From contig NZ_JBNCNS010000008.1 of assembly GCF_049847105.1 (NCBI RefSeq), forward strand, positions 48,269-112,268: 64,000 nucleotides of DNA, written 5' to 3'. Positions 7,326 to 16,208 of this stretch are shown here, in pieces. This DNA is from Gordonia sp049847105. GTDB lineage: Bacteria; Actinomycetota; Actinomycetes; Mycobacteriales; Mycobacteriaceae. Position 1 is the stretch's first letter. The number at the start of each line of letters is the position of its first letter. The notes beneath the pieces were generated by a model that was not told the origin of the DNA, did no database searches, and saw only the letters and a list, made by a program, of their open reading frames with translations. Position numbers and translations under genes: made by a program.

Positions 7326-9410
7326 TCAGTGCACCGACAGATCCGCCCGTCGGAGCAACTGCGCGTTGAGCGCGACGACCACGGTCGAGACCGACATCAG
7401 GATGGCACCGACGGCCATCGGCAACACGAAGCCGACTGGTGCCAGCACACCGGCCGCGAGCGGGACGGCGAGCAGGTTGTAGCCGGCCGCCCACCAGAGG
7501 TTTTGCCGCATCTTGCGGTAGGCCTGCCCGGACAGGACCATCGCCGAGACCACGGTGCGCGGGTCGTCGCCGGCCAGCACCACCCCGGCCGATCCGATCG
7601 CGACGTCCGTCCCGGCACCGATCGCGACACCCACATCGGCACGCGCGAGGGCCGGAGCGTCGTTGACGCCGTCACCGACCATCACCACGGTGTTCCCCTC
7701 GGCCTGCAGGTCGGCGACGATCGACTCCTTGTCCTCGGGACGGACGCCCGCGTAGACGCGGTCGATGCCGAGTTCGACCGCCACCCGCTCGGCCACGTCG
7801 TGCGCGTCCCCGGTGGCCATCACGGAGGTCACGCCACGATCGGCGAGGGCTCGGATCGCGTCCGCCGATTCCGGACGGATCGCGTCGGCCAGGGCGACCG
7901 CACCGATGACGGTTCCGTCGTCGACGACGTAGAGCACGGTGTTGCCGCGGCCGGCCAGGTCCGCCGAGCCGTCCGGCTCGGAGAGTCCGCGCTCGTCGAG
8001 GAGCCGCGGACCCCCGACGGCGATCTCACGTCCGCCGACCTCGGCCCGCACCCCGACCGCGGGACTCGACGAGAAGTCCTGCGCCGCAGGGATGGTGATG
8101 CCACGGTCGACGGCGGCACGGACGATCGCGGTCGCCAGGGGGTGCTCACTGTCGGCTTCCGCGGCGGCCGCCACGGCCAGGATGTCGTCGCCCGACCTCC
8201 CGGCGGCGCCGACGACGTCCACCACGGCAGGCTCACCCTTGGTGAGGGTGCCGGTCTTGTCGAACAGCACCACATCGGCCTGCCGCAAGGTCTCCAGCGC
8301 GATCCGGTCGGTCACCAGCACACCCATCTTGGCCGCGCGTTCGGTCGCGATCGCGACGACCAGCGGGATGGCCAGCCCGAGTGCGTGCGGGCAGGCGATG
8401 ACGAGCACGGTGATGGTGCGGATCACGGCGTTGTCGGATTGCCCGACTGCGGTCCACACGACCGCCGTGATCAGTGCCGAGGCCAGCGCGAACCAGAACA
8501 ACCAGCCGGCGGCCCGGTCGGCCAGTCGCTGCGCACGGCTCGATGAATTCTGGGCATCGGACACGAGGCGCTGGATGCCCGCCAGAGCGGTGTCGCCACC
8601 GACCGCACCGACCCGGACCCGGATGGCGGTGTCCGCGCTGACCGTACCCGCGACCACCCGATCACCGACCGTGCGGCTCACCAGTGTCGATTCTCCGGTG
8701 ATCATCGACTCGTCGACTTCTGCAGTGCCCGAGATGATCTCACCGTCGGCGGGGATGCGCCCACCGGGTCGCACGACGACCAGGTCACCCACCCGCAGAT
8801 CGGCAGGCGACACCGTCCGCACCACGTCGCCGTCCACCCGCTCGGCCTCGTCGGGCAGCAGGGCGGCCAGTGATCGCAGCGCCGACGTGGTCTGCGATAT
8901 CGACCGCATCTCGATCCAATGACCGAGCAGCATGATCACGATCAGCAGCGCGAGCTCCCACCAGAAATCGAGTTCATTGTGCAGCAGGTCCAGGGTCGCA
9001 CCCCACGAGGCGACGAACGCGACACCGATGGCCAGGGCGATCAGAGTCATCATCCCCGGTGTCCGAGAACGCAATTCGCCGACCGCTCCGGTGAGGAACG
9101 GGCGCCCGCCCCAGACGAACATGGCGGTACCGAGGACCGGCGACACCCAATCCAGCCACCCCCACGACGGCAACTCGTAGCCGATCAGGTCGGCGAACAT
9201 CGGGCTCGCGATCACCACCGGGACCGCGAGCACCGTCATGACCAGAAAGAGCCGCCGGAACATCGCGACGTGGTCGCCGTGACCGCCATGACCGCGCGCA
9301 TCACGATCCCCACCGCCGGAATGGCCGTCGTGGGGATGCGTGTGATGGGCGTGCAGGTCGCGATCGGGCTCGGCGACTCCGACCGTCGCGTGGTCGAGGC
9401 TGTGATCCAT
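7326..9410 (-). CDS. copB: Copper P-type ATPase, CopB/P1B-3 type with His-rich N-terminus
   Basis: A 694-residue metal pump. It lacks a CxxC domain and instead has a histidine-rich N-terminus (about residues 20-47, HHTHPH and HGGHGDH). Membrane segments follow, then TGES at 238-241, the intramembrane metal motif CPH at 340-342, DKTGT at 384-388 and the GDGVNDAPAL hinge near the end. The CPH signature marks the P1B-3 group (CopB), linked to copper or silver export, as distinct from the CPC of CopA at the left edge. A near-perfect CsoR-type palindrome fills its promoter spacer. It is transcribed alone; the next gene, nadB, is about 107 bases downstream. Confidence 0.93.
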   Translation of the reverse strand: MDHSLDHATVGVAEPDRDLHAHHTHPHDGHSGGGDRDARGHGGHGDHVAMFRRLFLVMTVLAVPVVIASPMFADLIGYELPSWGWLDWVSPVLGTAMFVWGGRPFLTGAVGELRSRTPGMMTLIALAIGVAFVASWGATLDLLHNELDFWWELALLIVIMLLGHWIEMRSISQTTSALRSLAALLPDEAERVDGDVVRTVSPADLRVGDLVVVRPGGRIPADGEIISGTAEVDESMITGESTLVSRTVGDRVVAGTVSADTAIRVRVGAVGGDTALAGIQRLVSDAQNSSSRAQRLADRAAGWLFWFALASALITAVVWTAVGQSDNAVIRTITVLVIACPHALGLAIPLVVAIATERAAKMGVLVTDRIALETLRQADVVLFDKTGTLTKGEPAVVDVVGAAGRSGDDILAVAAAAEADSEHPLATAIVRAAVDRGITIPAAQDFSSSPAVGVRAEVGGREIAVGGPRLLDERGLSEPDGSADLAGRGNTVLYVVDDGTVIGAVALADAIRPESADAIRALADRGVTSVMATGDAHDVAERVAVELGIDRVYAGVRPEDKESIVADLQAEGNTVVMVGDGVNDAPALARADVGVAIGAGTDVAIGSAGVVLAGDDPRTVVSAMVLSGQAYRKMRQNLWWAAGYNLLAVPLAAGVLAPVGFVLPMAVGAILMSVSTVVVALNAQLLRRADLSVH

Positions 9411-9419
9411 ATTGTCAGT

Positions 9420-9446
9420 TTTATACCCCTAGGGGGTATCCGTCAA
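9420..9446 (-). promoter_or_regulatory. CsoR-type operator inside the copB promoter
   Basis: On the minus strand a TTGACG -35 element (9446-9441) and a TATAAA -10 element (9425-9420) flank a spacer filled by the dyad ATACCCCTAGGGGGTAT (9423-9439). A repressor bound there would block RNA polymerase directly. The dyad shares its TACCCC/GGGGTA arms with the two weaker boxes upstream of csoR. Confidence 0.85.
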
Positions 9447-9506
9447 GGATGCGTCCGTCACCGCGAGCGGCGGAAGTGCTCGGCGACTATCGGTGCGACA
9501 CAGCGT

Positions 9507-10317
9507 TCACAGAGCGGTCGCGAACGGATTGTCCAAGAACGCGGCAACCACCTGAGGCCAGGAACGGAGTTGATGCGGGGTGTCCGCGACCGTCAACCGG
9601 GCAGTCGGCAAGGTATCGGCCAGGAGTTCTCCGCTGCTCACCGGATGTGCGTGATCCCCGGTCCAGCTCAGCACGAGCGCCGGGATCCCCAGGGATGCCA
9701 GCACCGAGGGCGCCGGGAGATCCGATTCGGCGGCCCCGCGGAGCACCCAGGGAAAGATGGACGCGCGGACGGCGATCGGGGCGACGAATCGCCTGGCGTC
9801 GGCCAGGGCGGGCGAGATCGGTTCGTCCACTCCGCCCCGCTCGAAGGCGGCGAGACCGTGGCGATCGATCAGGTCTGCCGCCTCGAGGCGCTCCGTGGCC
9901 ATCACCCGGCGAGTGCCCCAGATCGTCGGCGGAGTGACGAGGACGAGGCTCCGGAACCGATCCGGTTGGGCAAGTGCGGCGTACACGATGGTCGCGGCTC
10001 CCATCGACGCCCCGATCGCATCGACGGGGTCGCCCGGCGCGGCGACATCCAGCAAGCCCAGCAGATCGGCCCCCAGCTCTGGCCAGGTGTATTCGTGGGC
10101 CGCCGTACCGCCCGTCGACCGGCCGTGGCCTCGGGCGTCGTACCGGATGAGGCGCCGCGTCGAAGAGACCGCCCGCCAATCGAATTCGCCGGACAACTCC
10201 TGCCGGTAGGCACTCGAGCCCAGTCCGTGCGCCCAGATCGCCGCGGGCCCGCGCCCAGTTTTGGTTCCAGGCGATGCGGGCACCGCGGACATCGTCGACC
10301 CGGAACGCCGGCGTCAT
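9507..10317 (-). pseudogene. Alpha/beta hydrolase with an apparent N-terminal frameshift
   Basis: The body is a normal hydrolase: AHGLGSS oxyanion loop, RGHGRS, the nucleophile elbow GASMGA, an acidic residue in SWTGDHAHP and a late His in DTPHQLRS. The open frame that carries it can start only at 10292 with a poor leader (MSAVPASPGTK). In another frame, an ATG at 10317 gives MTPAFRVDDVRGARIAWNQ, which is what the first strands of this family look like. Removing one A from the AAAA run at 10259-10262 joins the two as AWNQTGRGPAAIWAHG. So either the gene is broken, or the base is a sequencing error, or translation starts at 10292 and loses the first strand. Confidence 0.75.
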
Positions 10318-10339
10318 CGGTGGTCGGTGGCCTCGACGG

Positions 10340-11383
10340 TCAGAGTGTCGCGGTGTCGATCACGAAGCGGTAGCGCACATCGCTCGCGACCACCCGCTCA
10401 TACGCCTCGTTGATCTTGTCGGCACCGATCACCTCGATCTCGGCCCCGATGCCGTGCTCGGCACAGAACTCCAGCATCTCCTGGGTCTCGGCGATGCCAC
10501 CGATCATGGACCCGGCAAAGCTGCGCCGGTTGGCCGTGACCGCGAACGCCGGCACCTCGATGGGGTGTTCGGGAAGGCCGAGCTCGACGAGCGTGCCGTT
10601 GATCGCCAACAGTCCCAGGTACTGCTTGATGTCGAGGTTGGCCGACACGGTGTTGATGATCAGGTCGAACTCGTTGCGCAGATGGTCGAAGGTGTCCGGG
10701 TCGCTGGTCGCGTAGTAGTGGTCGGCGCCGAGACGCAGGCCGTCCTCCATCTTCTTGAGCGACTGCGAGAGCACGGTGACCTCGGCGCCCATCGCGTGCG
10801 CGATCTTGACGCCGACGTGCCCCAGCCCACCGAGCCCGATGATCGCGACCTTCTTGCCGGGGCCGGCCTGCCAGTGACGCAGCGGCGAGTAGAGCGTGAT
10901 GCCGGCACACAGCAGAGGCGCGGCGACGTCGAGGTCGATGCCCTCGGGGATGCCGCACACATAGTTCTCGTCGACGACGATCCCGGTGCTGTAGCCACCG
11001 TGGGTGGGCTCGCCGTCGCGGCCGACGGCGTTGTAGGTGCCGGTCATCCCACGTTCGCAGTACTGCTCCTCGCCTCGGCGGCAGGGCTCGCACTCGCGGC
11101 ACGAGTCCACGAAACAGCCGACGCCGACTCGATCTCCCACGCTGTGGCGGGTGACGTCGGAGCCGACGGCCGAGACGGTCCCGGCGATCTCGTGGCCGGG
11201 GACCACCGGGAACGCGGTCCGGCCCCACTCACTGCGCGCGGTGTGGATGTCGGAATGACAGATGCCTGCGTAGGCGATGTCGATCGCGACATCGTTCGCG
11301 CCGAGGTCACGGCGTTCGATGGTGGTGGGGCCGAGCGGCTGGTCGGCGGCGGTCGCGATGTAGGCGTTGACGGTGGTGGGCAT
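10340..11383 (-). CDS. Zinc-dependent NADP alcohol dehydrogenase (AdhC / cinnamyl alcohol dehydrogenase type)
   Basis: A 347-residue medium-chain dehydrogenase that interconverts alcohols and aldehydes. The catalytic zinc motif GICHSD is near residue 40, GHEIAG follows, and four structural-zinc cysteines occur as CRECEPC with a further Cys seven residues on. The nucleotide-binding motif is GLGGLG. The sequence pattern (GYNAV-like TYNAVGRDG and GGYS) is that of the YahK/AdhC group, which prefers NADPH and aromatic or aliphatic aldehydes. GAGGGAG lies upstream of the chosen ATG; a longer in-frame extension has no family support. It is downstream of no obvious partner; the hydrolase at 9507-10317 follows on the same strand after 22 bases. 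Confidence 0.92.
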   Translation of the reverse strand: MPTTVNAYIATAADQPLGPTTIERRDLGANDVAIDIAYAGICHSDIHTARSEWGRTAFPVVPGHEIAGTVSAVGSDVTRHSVGDRVGVGCFVDSCRECEPCRRGEEQYCERGMTGTYNAVGRDGEPTHGGYSTGIVVDENYVCGIPEGIDLDVAAPLLCAGITLYSPLRHWQAGPGKKVAIIGLGGLGHVGVKIAHAMGAEVTVLSQSLKKMEDGLRLGADHYYATSDPDTFDHLRNEFDLIINTVSANLDIKQYLGLLAINGTLVELGLPEHPIEVPAFAVTANRRSFAGSMIGGIAETQEMLEFCAEHGIGAEIEVIGADKINEAYERVVASDVRYRFVIDTATL

Positions 11384-11876
11384 GGAAGCTCCCTCGGTTC
11401 GACGTCGGATTCGCGGATCGGACTCCTGGTCCGTGACTCCGCTGCGGGTCGCCCCGCACTCCTCCAGTGTTCCGGAGAAGCGTCGGCACGTGGGGTGCCG
11501 CGCGAATAGATCACATTCAGGAATATTCATGTGCGCAGATGGCTCGTACGACACCACCAGGTCACCGGCGAGACTCGGCACGACTGGCGCGACACCCACC
11601 CAGATCCGGTTTGACCGACTTGCCAGTTCGGGTGGTGGACGGTCGGCACCTCGACGATTGATTCGAGCGATTCCTCTCCGACATCGACGTGCCGCGGACC
11701 ATCGCCTTCGACGGCATGGTGGTCGTGACACAGGGTGTGATCCTCACTTTGATCTACTTCTTCGCACCCCGAAACGGGCTCCTGACCAGGTGGATCGACA
11801 GTCGCCGGACGTCGATGAGCGCCGCCTGACGCGCCGCGTACCGGGTGCGGGGCATGCTGCGTCGTTACACTTGCCG
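11384..11876. other. Gene-poor stretch of about 490 bases
   Basis: The first part carries the leader of the alcohol dehydrogenase gene. The only coding-like sequence is the short plus-strand remnant at 11662-11829, entered separately. The right end holds TACACT six bases before the UbiB start, a likely -10 box. I see no RNA gene or hairpin. Confidence 0.6.
11662..11829 (+). pseudogene. Possible C-terminal remnant of a membrane permease
   Basis: A 55-codon open stretch reads as a hydrophobic segment followed by a basic tail, with GVILTLIYFFAPRNGLL at its core and a final SRRTSMSAA. Membrane permeases of metal ABC transporters (ZnuB/MntB type) often end with a helix followed by FAPRRGLL, and this resembles that. 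The same frame is open for about 60 codons upstream but is cut by a TGA at 11659-11661. No start signal is visible. I read it as a decayed fragment; the family is tentative. Confidence 0.35.
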
Positions 11877-13259
11877 ATGGTGACGATGCAGAACTCCGCA
11901 AACGACGACCTACGCAGACAGCTGCCCACGGTGTCGCCGATCGCCGAGATCACCCGATTCGGCACGGCGACCGCCCACACGGCGGCGGGCGTCGGGCGCT
12001 TCGTGTTCCACACCCTCGACGACGCCGTCCACGGTCGTCGCCCGACCGCACAGCGCGTCGCCCACGAGATCCGGACCACGTTCGAACATCTCGGCCCCAC
12101 CTACGTCAAACTCGGGCAACTCATCGCCTCGAGCCCCGGGGTGTTCAGCGACACGCTCTCGGCCGAGTTCGAATCCCTGCTCGACCGGGTTCGTCCCGCC
12201 GACCCCACCGACATCCGGCGACTGTTCATCGAGGAGTTCGGCCGCGGTCCCGAGGAGGTCTTCGCGGCCTTCGACGTCGAGCCGATCGCGTCCGCCTCGA
12301 TCGCGCAGGTTCACACCGCGACCCTGCACACCGGCGAAGAGGTCGTGGTCAAGATCCAGCGCCCGGGAATCACCGACCGTCTCGCACCGGATGTCGCCCT
12401 GCTCGAGCGATTCGCGGGACTCGCGGAGATCTCCGAGTACGGCCGGATGCTGAGCGCCCGACACGTCGTCGAGGACTTCGCCGACGGCCTGTCGGCAGAA
12501 CTCGACTTCCGCAACGAGGCGGACGCGATGCGGGAGTGGTACGAGTGCCTGCGAGACGGCCCATACGGTAGCCGCGTCCGGGTTCCCGAGGTCCACGACG
12601 AGTTCACCACCTCGCGAGTGCTCACGATGGAACGGGTGTACGCGATCCGCATCGACGACGCCGCGGCAGTCCGCGCCGCGGGCCATGACGGCGTCGCGCT
12701 GTGTCGCAATCTGCTGCTCTCCCTCCTCGAGTCGGCGTTCCACGGTGGCCTGTTCCACGGCGATCTCCACGCGGGCAACGTGCTCGTCGACGCCAACGGC
12801 ACGCTCGTACTACTCGACTTCGGCATCGTCGGGCGGTTCACCAAACGGACGCGACGGATTCTCCGGCAACTCGTCGTCGACCTCATCGTGCGCGGCGACT
12901 ACGAGTCGGCCGGCCGCGCGATCTTTCTGCTCGGGGCCGTCCACAATCCGACGTCGTCGACCAGCGAGGGCGCCGAGGACATCAAGCGCGTGGCCATGCC
13001 GCTGTCGTCGACCGATCTCGGCTCGATGTCGTACGGCGATCTCGGACGCCAACTGGCCGCGGTCGCCAAGGCACACGACGCCCGATTGCCCCGCGAACTC
13101 GTTCTCGTCGGCAAACAGCTCCTTTACGTAGAGAAATACATGAAGTTGCTCGCGCCGCGCTGGAAAGCCATGTCCGACAAAGAGATCTACGCATATATGG
13201 CCGGGATCATGAAAGAGGCCGAACGCGACAGACGGTCCGATCGCAGCCGGTCGGGCTGA
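11877..13259 (+). CDS. AarF/UbiB family atypical kinase
   Basis: A 460-residue member of the ABC1/ADCK/UbiB family of protein-kinase-like ATPases, which in many bacteria support quinone synthesis or lipid homeostasis. It shows the family KxGQ motif (YVKLGQ) in the N-terminal extension, the alanine-rich loop ASASIAQVH, the conserved lysine in VVVKIQRP, the HGDLHAGNV catalytic loop (His294) and the metal-binding DFG at 314-316. TACACT lies five to six bases before the ATG, so the message is probably leaderless. It stands alone. The actinobacterial relatives have no settled substrate, so ubiB is not used as a symbol. Confidence 0.9.
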   Translation: MVTMQNSANDDLRRQLPTVSPIAEITRFGTATAHTAAGVGRFVFHTLDDAVHGRRPTAQRVAHEIRTTFEHLGPTYVKLGQLIASSPGVFSDTLSAEFESLLDRVRPADPTDIRRLFIEEFGRGPEEVFAAFDVEPIASASIAQVHTATLHTGEEVVVKIQRPGITDRLAPDVALLERFAGLAEISEYGRMLSARHVVEDFADGLSAELDFRNEADAMREWYECLRDGPYGSRVRVPEVHDEFTTSRVLTMERVYAIRIDDAAAVRAAGHDGVALCRNLLLSLLESAFHGGLFHGDLHAGNVLVDANGTLVLLDFGIVGRFTKRTRRILRQLVVDLIVRGDYESAGRAIFLLGAVHNPTSSTSEGAEDIKRVAMPLSSTDLGSMSYGDLGRQLAAVAKAHDARLPRELVLVGKQLLYVEKYMKLLAPRWKAMSDKEIYAYMAGIMKEAERDRRSDRSRSG

Positions 13260-13384
13260 CCGTCGGACGGCTCGGGGGAGGCGTATGGCACGGTCGTTGC
13301 CAGGAATGTCCGAGACCTCCGTCGGGTTACGGCACGGCGCCGCTACTGTTGTGACGTTGAGTCCGGAGTACAGGAGTGGAGAGA

Positions 13385-14869
13385 ATGAGACGACTTTGGC
13401 TGGCGCTGCCGGCGTTCCTCGGCGCCGCATGCATCGCCGCTGCCATAGCCATACCGCTGTTCCTCGTACCGCAACTGCGCGTGGTGCCACTCGACCTGGA
13501 CATCACGTCGGTCGCCACCACAGTGCCCGAGGACGGATCCAGCGGTGACCGGTTCCCGGCCGAGATCTTCGATCGCTGTTCGGTGAGTGAGCGCAAGGCA
13601 CGTGTGCTGGACGCCCATCTCACCCAGCAGCGCCGATCGGTCATCGTCGACCCGTCGGACAAGCGCCAGGCGACCCTGCAGTCGGCGCAGACCGTCCAGA
13701 TCGACCGTGTTCGCGACGCCGCAGGCAACGAGACGGACCCGTCGATGGCAGGTGCCGACGGCGAGCGCAAATGCGACGATGGTCTGCTGACCGCGAACAT
13801 CGACCGGGTGTCGGTGAATCGCAAGTCGTCGGTGCCGAACGGGACCGTCAGCTCTCTGCAGCTCGAGGCCGCACCCGAAGGGGTGAACCCGAAGGACGTC
13901 TCGGTCGACCTCCCCGATCGCAAGGGCTTCCAGTACAAGTTCGGCTTCGACGTCGGAAAGCGCGCGTATCTCTACTACGACACGAACACGCGCCAGGACA
14001 TCCCGGTCAACTTCAAGGGCGAGAAGGACATCAACGGGGTCAAGACCTATGAGTTCGTCGGCGACGTACCGGAGACCGACGTCTCGGGCCTGCCGAACGC
14101 CCAGGGTGAGGCGGCGCTCGGCACGATGCTGACCATGCCGGCGAGCTGGTGGGGTATCAGCGGACGCGGCGTGAAGCCGAACGACAAGATCACGATGCAC
14201 CGGTACGCCACCGCCACCCGGCATGTGTTCGTCGAGCCGGAGACCGGCACCATCATCGACGGTCTCGAAGATCAGCACCAGTACTTCCGGTCGCCCGACC
14301 AGAGCTCCGACACCCCCGCACCGGTTCGGGACTTTCAGATGGACGTACTCAAGGCGCGATTCAAGTGGTCCGATCAAACGGTCAAGAACCAGGCCGAGAC
14401 GGCCGACCACTACAAGGGGCTGTTGACCCTCGGCAGCTTCTGGCTGCCGCTGATCCTCGGCATCGTCGGTGTGTTGCTGTTGGCTCTGTGGGGCTTCCTG
14501 ATGTGGCGTGCACGCCGCAACCGGGACGGCGACGACACCCCGCCCGCCGACGACGAGACGGCTACCTGGGACGCCCCCGACGCGGCCGGCACCACCGCCG
14601 GGCGACATGAGGTCGATCCGACCGTTCCGGTGGCCGGCGCAGCTGCCGCCGGCGCAGGCGCCTCCCTCGACCCATGGGACCGGCCGACCGAGCAGATCCC
14701 CCGAGTGGACACGCCGGACGAGACTCCCGCCGACGACACTGCGACGCAGACGTTCACGCCGCCGCCGGCGGACGACTCCGCGACGCAGACGTTCCGGCCC
14801 ACGGATGAGTTCCGCCCGTCGGACGACGACGACGAGACCCACCACTTCCGTCGTCCGCCCGGCGAGTAG
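13385..14869 (+). CDS. DUF3068 (PorA-family) envelope protein
   Basis: A 494-residue protein of the DUF3068 family, which is found in mycolic-acid bacteria. It has an N-terminal hydrophobic segment (residues 6-27, signal or anchor), a long extracytoplasmic domain with SWWGISG and FKWSDQTVKNQ motifs, a second membrane helix near residues 360-380 (FWLPLILGIVGVLLLALW), a basic MWRARR stop-transfer and an acidic, proline- and threonine-rich cytoplasmic tail. The tail holds two ATQTF repeats, which could be phosphothreonine sites for an FHA protein, though that is a guess. AGGAGTGGAGAG precedes the ATG at 13385; a GTG at 13376 is also possible. A strong terminator follows at 14887. The exact role is unknown. 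Confidence 0.88.
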   Translation: MRRLWLALPAFLGAACIAAAIAIPLFLVPQLRVVPLDLDITSVATTVPEDGSSGDRFPAEIFDRCSVSERKARVLDAHLTQQRRSVIVDPSDKRQATLQSAQTVQIDRVRDAAGNETDPSMAGADGERKCDDGLLTANIDRVSVNRKSSVPNGTVSSLQLEAAPEGVNPKDVSVDLPDRKGFQYKFGFDVGKRAYLYYDTNTRQDIPVNFKGEKDINGVKTYEFVGDVPETDVSGLPNAQGEAALGTMLTMPASWWGISGRGVKPNDKITMHRYATATRHVFVEPETGTIIDGLEDQHQYFRSPDQSSDTPAPVRDFQMDVLKARFKWSDQTVKNQAETADHYKGLLTLGSFWLPLILGIVGVLLLALWGFLMWRARRNRDGDDTPPADDETATWDAPDAAGTTAGRHEVDPTVPVAGAAAAGAGASLDPWDRPTEQIPRVDTPDETPADDTATQTFTPPPADDSATQTFRPTDEFRPSDDDDETHHFRRPPGE

Positions 14870-14886
14870 CCCGCCGTAGTCCCGCA

Positions 14887-14933
14887 CAAGGCTCCCACCA
14901 CCCGCTCACTCCGAGCACGTGGTGGGAGCCTTG
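14887..14933 (+). terminator. Terminator hairpin after the DUF3068 gene
   Basis: A perfect 14-bp stem, CAAGGCTCCCACCA paired with its complement at 14920-14933, with a 19-base loop, begins 18 bases after the stop. There is only a weak T-tract, as is usual in actinobacteria. Confidence 0.85.
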
Positions 14934-14993
14934 CTCGTTGGCAGGGCCACCCGCCACCGTCGCCCGCGCTGCCCTGACCTGCCCAGCCGATCG

Positions 14994-15190
14994 TGCGCAA
15001 AAGCTCGCCGAACGTGCGCAGATTCCCGTCGATCGTGCACGGGTCGCAGGGCATGGACCCCCATTGCGCACGGTCGACGAGCAAGTGCGCACGGTCGACG
15101 AGGTTCTGCGCACGATCGACGGGGTTCTGCGCACGATCGACGGGGTTCTGCGCACGGTCGGCGAGCGAGCGCGCACGATCGGCACGACAA
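14994..15190. repeat. 21-bp tandem repeat array
   Basis: Units of 21 bases beginning TGCGCACGGTCGACGAGG run head to tail at 15065, 15086, 15107, 15128, 15149 and, partly, 15170; two more degenerate units start at 14994 and 15015. Because 21 is a multiple of three, every frame through the array stays open and codes a heptad, for example LRTVDEV or LRTIDGV on the plus strand. No start signal or recognisable protein is seen, and the array lies between two terminators, so I treat it as non-coding. Confidence 0.85.
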
Positions 15191-15195
15191 CAAAC

Positions 15196-15225
15196 GCGGC
15201 CGGTGACCCTCAGGTCACCGGCCGC
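15196..15225 (-). terminator. Terminator hairpin after the mycolyltransferase gene
   Basis: A 13-bp perfect stem, GCGGCCGGTGACC paired with 15213-15225 around a four-base CTCA loop, lies 26 bases beyond the stop of the minus-strand esterase gene. It is followed on the minus strand by GTTTGTTG, a partly U-rich run. Confidence 0.85.
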
Positions 15226-15251
15226 GTCGGTCGGAAGTCAGTCCGCAGCGA

Positions 15252-16208
15252 TCAGAAGAACGCCGGGCGGAACGTGGTGGCCCACGACTGCTTGAAGTCG
15301 CTCTCCCAGTAGTCCCACCAGTGGACGCCGTCCGGGGTGATGTGCGTGGTCAGCTTGACGCCGGGGACCACGGCCAGACGACCGATGTAGAGCTGGCTGC
15401 TGGTCGACGCGGCGACCTCGAGCGGAACCATCTGCGCGAACTTGACCGGGTTGAAGTTGGCGCTGGCCGGGTTCACCGACGAGTCGTACTTGCTGCCGAC
15501 GCCGGTGCCCGCCGACACGTAGACACGCTTGCCCGCGAGATTGTTGGCAGTCAGGAACGGGTCGTTGGCGGCCCATTCACCGGCCGGCCAGAAGCCCCAC
15601 ATGTTGATCGGGTTGCCGCCCATCTCGGCGACCGACGCCTGGATGCCCTGGTTGAAGCCCGGCAGGGTGACCGTCGGGTAGCCGCTGTACGAGGCGACCG
15701 CGCGGTAGAAGCCGGGGTGACGCGAGGCGAGGTTCAGCGCCGACGTGCCCGACATCGACAGACCGGCGATGCCGTTGCGGCGGTTGTCGCTGTTGTGGCG
15801 ACGCTGCATGTATGCGGGCAGCTCGCGGGTCAGGAAGGTCTCCCACTTGTTGACACCCAGCTTGGGATCGGTGCGCTCCCAGTCGGTGTAGAAGCTGCCG
15901 CCGCCACCGAACGGGATCGCGACGTTGGTGCCCTTGCCGACCATGAAACGGTCGACATCGGTGTTCTGCAGCCAGCCGCTGGTGTTGTTCGGGGCGCGCA
16001 GGCCGTCGAGGACGTACAGGGTGGGCTTCGGGCCGCCACCGCCACCGTCGACGATCCGGACCGGGATGTTGCGGTGCATGGCCGCGGAGTAGACGTACTC
16101 GGTGTTACCGGCCGCCTGAGCGGTCGGAGCAGCAACCATGGTCACGCCCGTCGCGGCCACGACAGCCACAAGTCCGGCGACCAAGCGCTTACGGGCGCGT
16201 GTCAGCAT
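15252..16208 (-). CDS. Antigen 85-like mycolyltransferase / secreted esterase
   Basis: A 318-residue exported alpha/beta hydrolase of the esterase D/antigen 85 family, which moves mycolic acids onto trehalose and arabinogalactan in the cell envelope. The chosen ATG gives an n-region LTRARKR, a hydrophobic core and an AQAAG signal-peptidase site near residue 32. GLSMSG carries the nucleophile (Ser near 152), FGGGGSFYTDW is the substrate-binding loop and HWWDYW near the C-terminus supplies the His and the conserved tryptophans. The length is typical of Fbp/Cmt proteins. AAGGA lies upstream; a longer in-frame start would spoil the signal peptide. A terminator follows. Which mycolate acceptor it uses cannot be told. 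Confidence 0.92.
   Translation of the reverse strand: MLTRARKRLVAGLVAVVAATGVTMVAAPTAQAAGNTEYVYSAAMHRNIPVRIVDGGGGGPKPTLYVLDGLRAPNNTSGWLQNTDVDRFMVGKGTNVAIPFGGGGSFYTDWERTDPKLGVNKWETFLTRELPAYMQRRHNSDNRRNGIAGLSMSGTSALNLASRHPGFYRAVASYSGYPTVTLPGFNQGIQASVAEMGGNPINMWGFWPAGEWAANDPFLTANNLAGKRVYVSAGTGVGSKYDSSVNPASANFNPVKFAQMVPLEVAASTSSQLYIGRLAVVPGVKLTTHITPDGVHWWDYWESDFKQSWATTFRPAFF

Noticed and set aside
7329..8546. Long plus-strand frame opposite the CopB-type ATPase
   Set aside because: Composition (Asp/Arg/His-rich, repetitive) is that of an antisense shadow; the minus-strand gene has all P-type ATPase motifs.
14938..15312. Plus-strand ORF of 124 codons through the 21-bp repeats
   Set aside because: No start signal, runs into the terminator and the opposite gene; the open frame is explained by the repeat length being a multiple of three.
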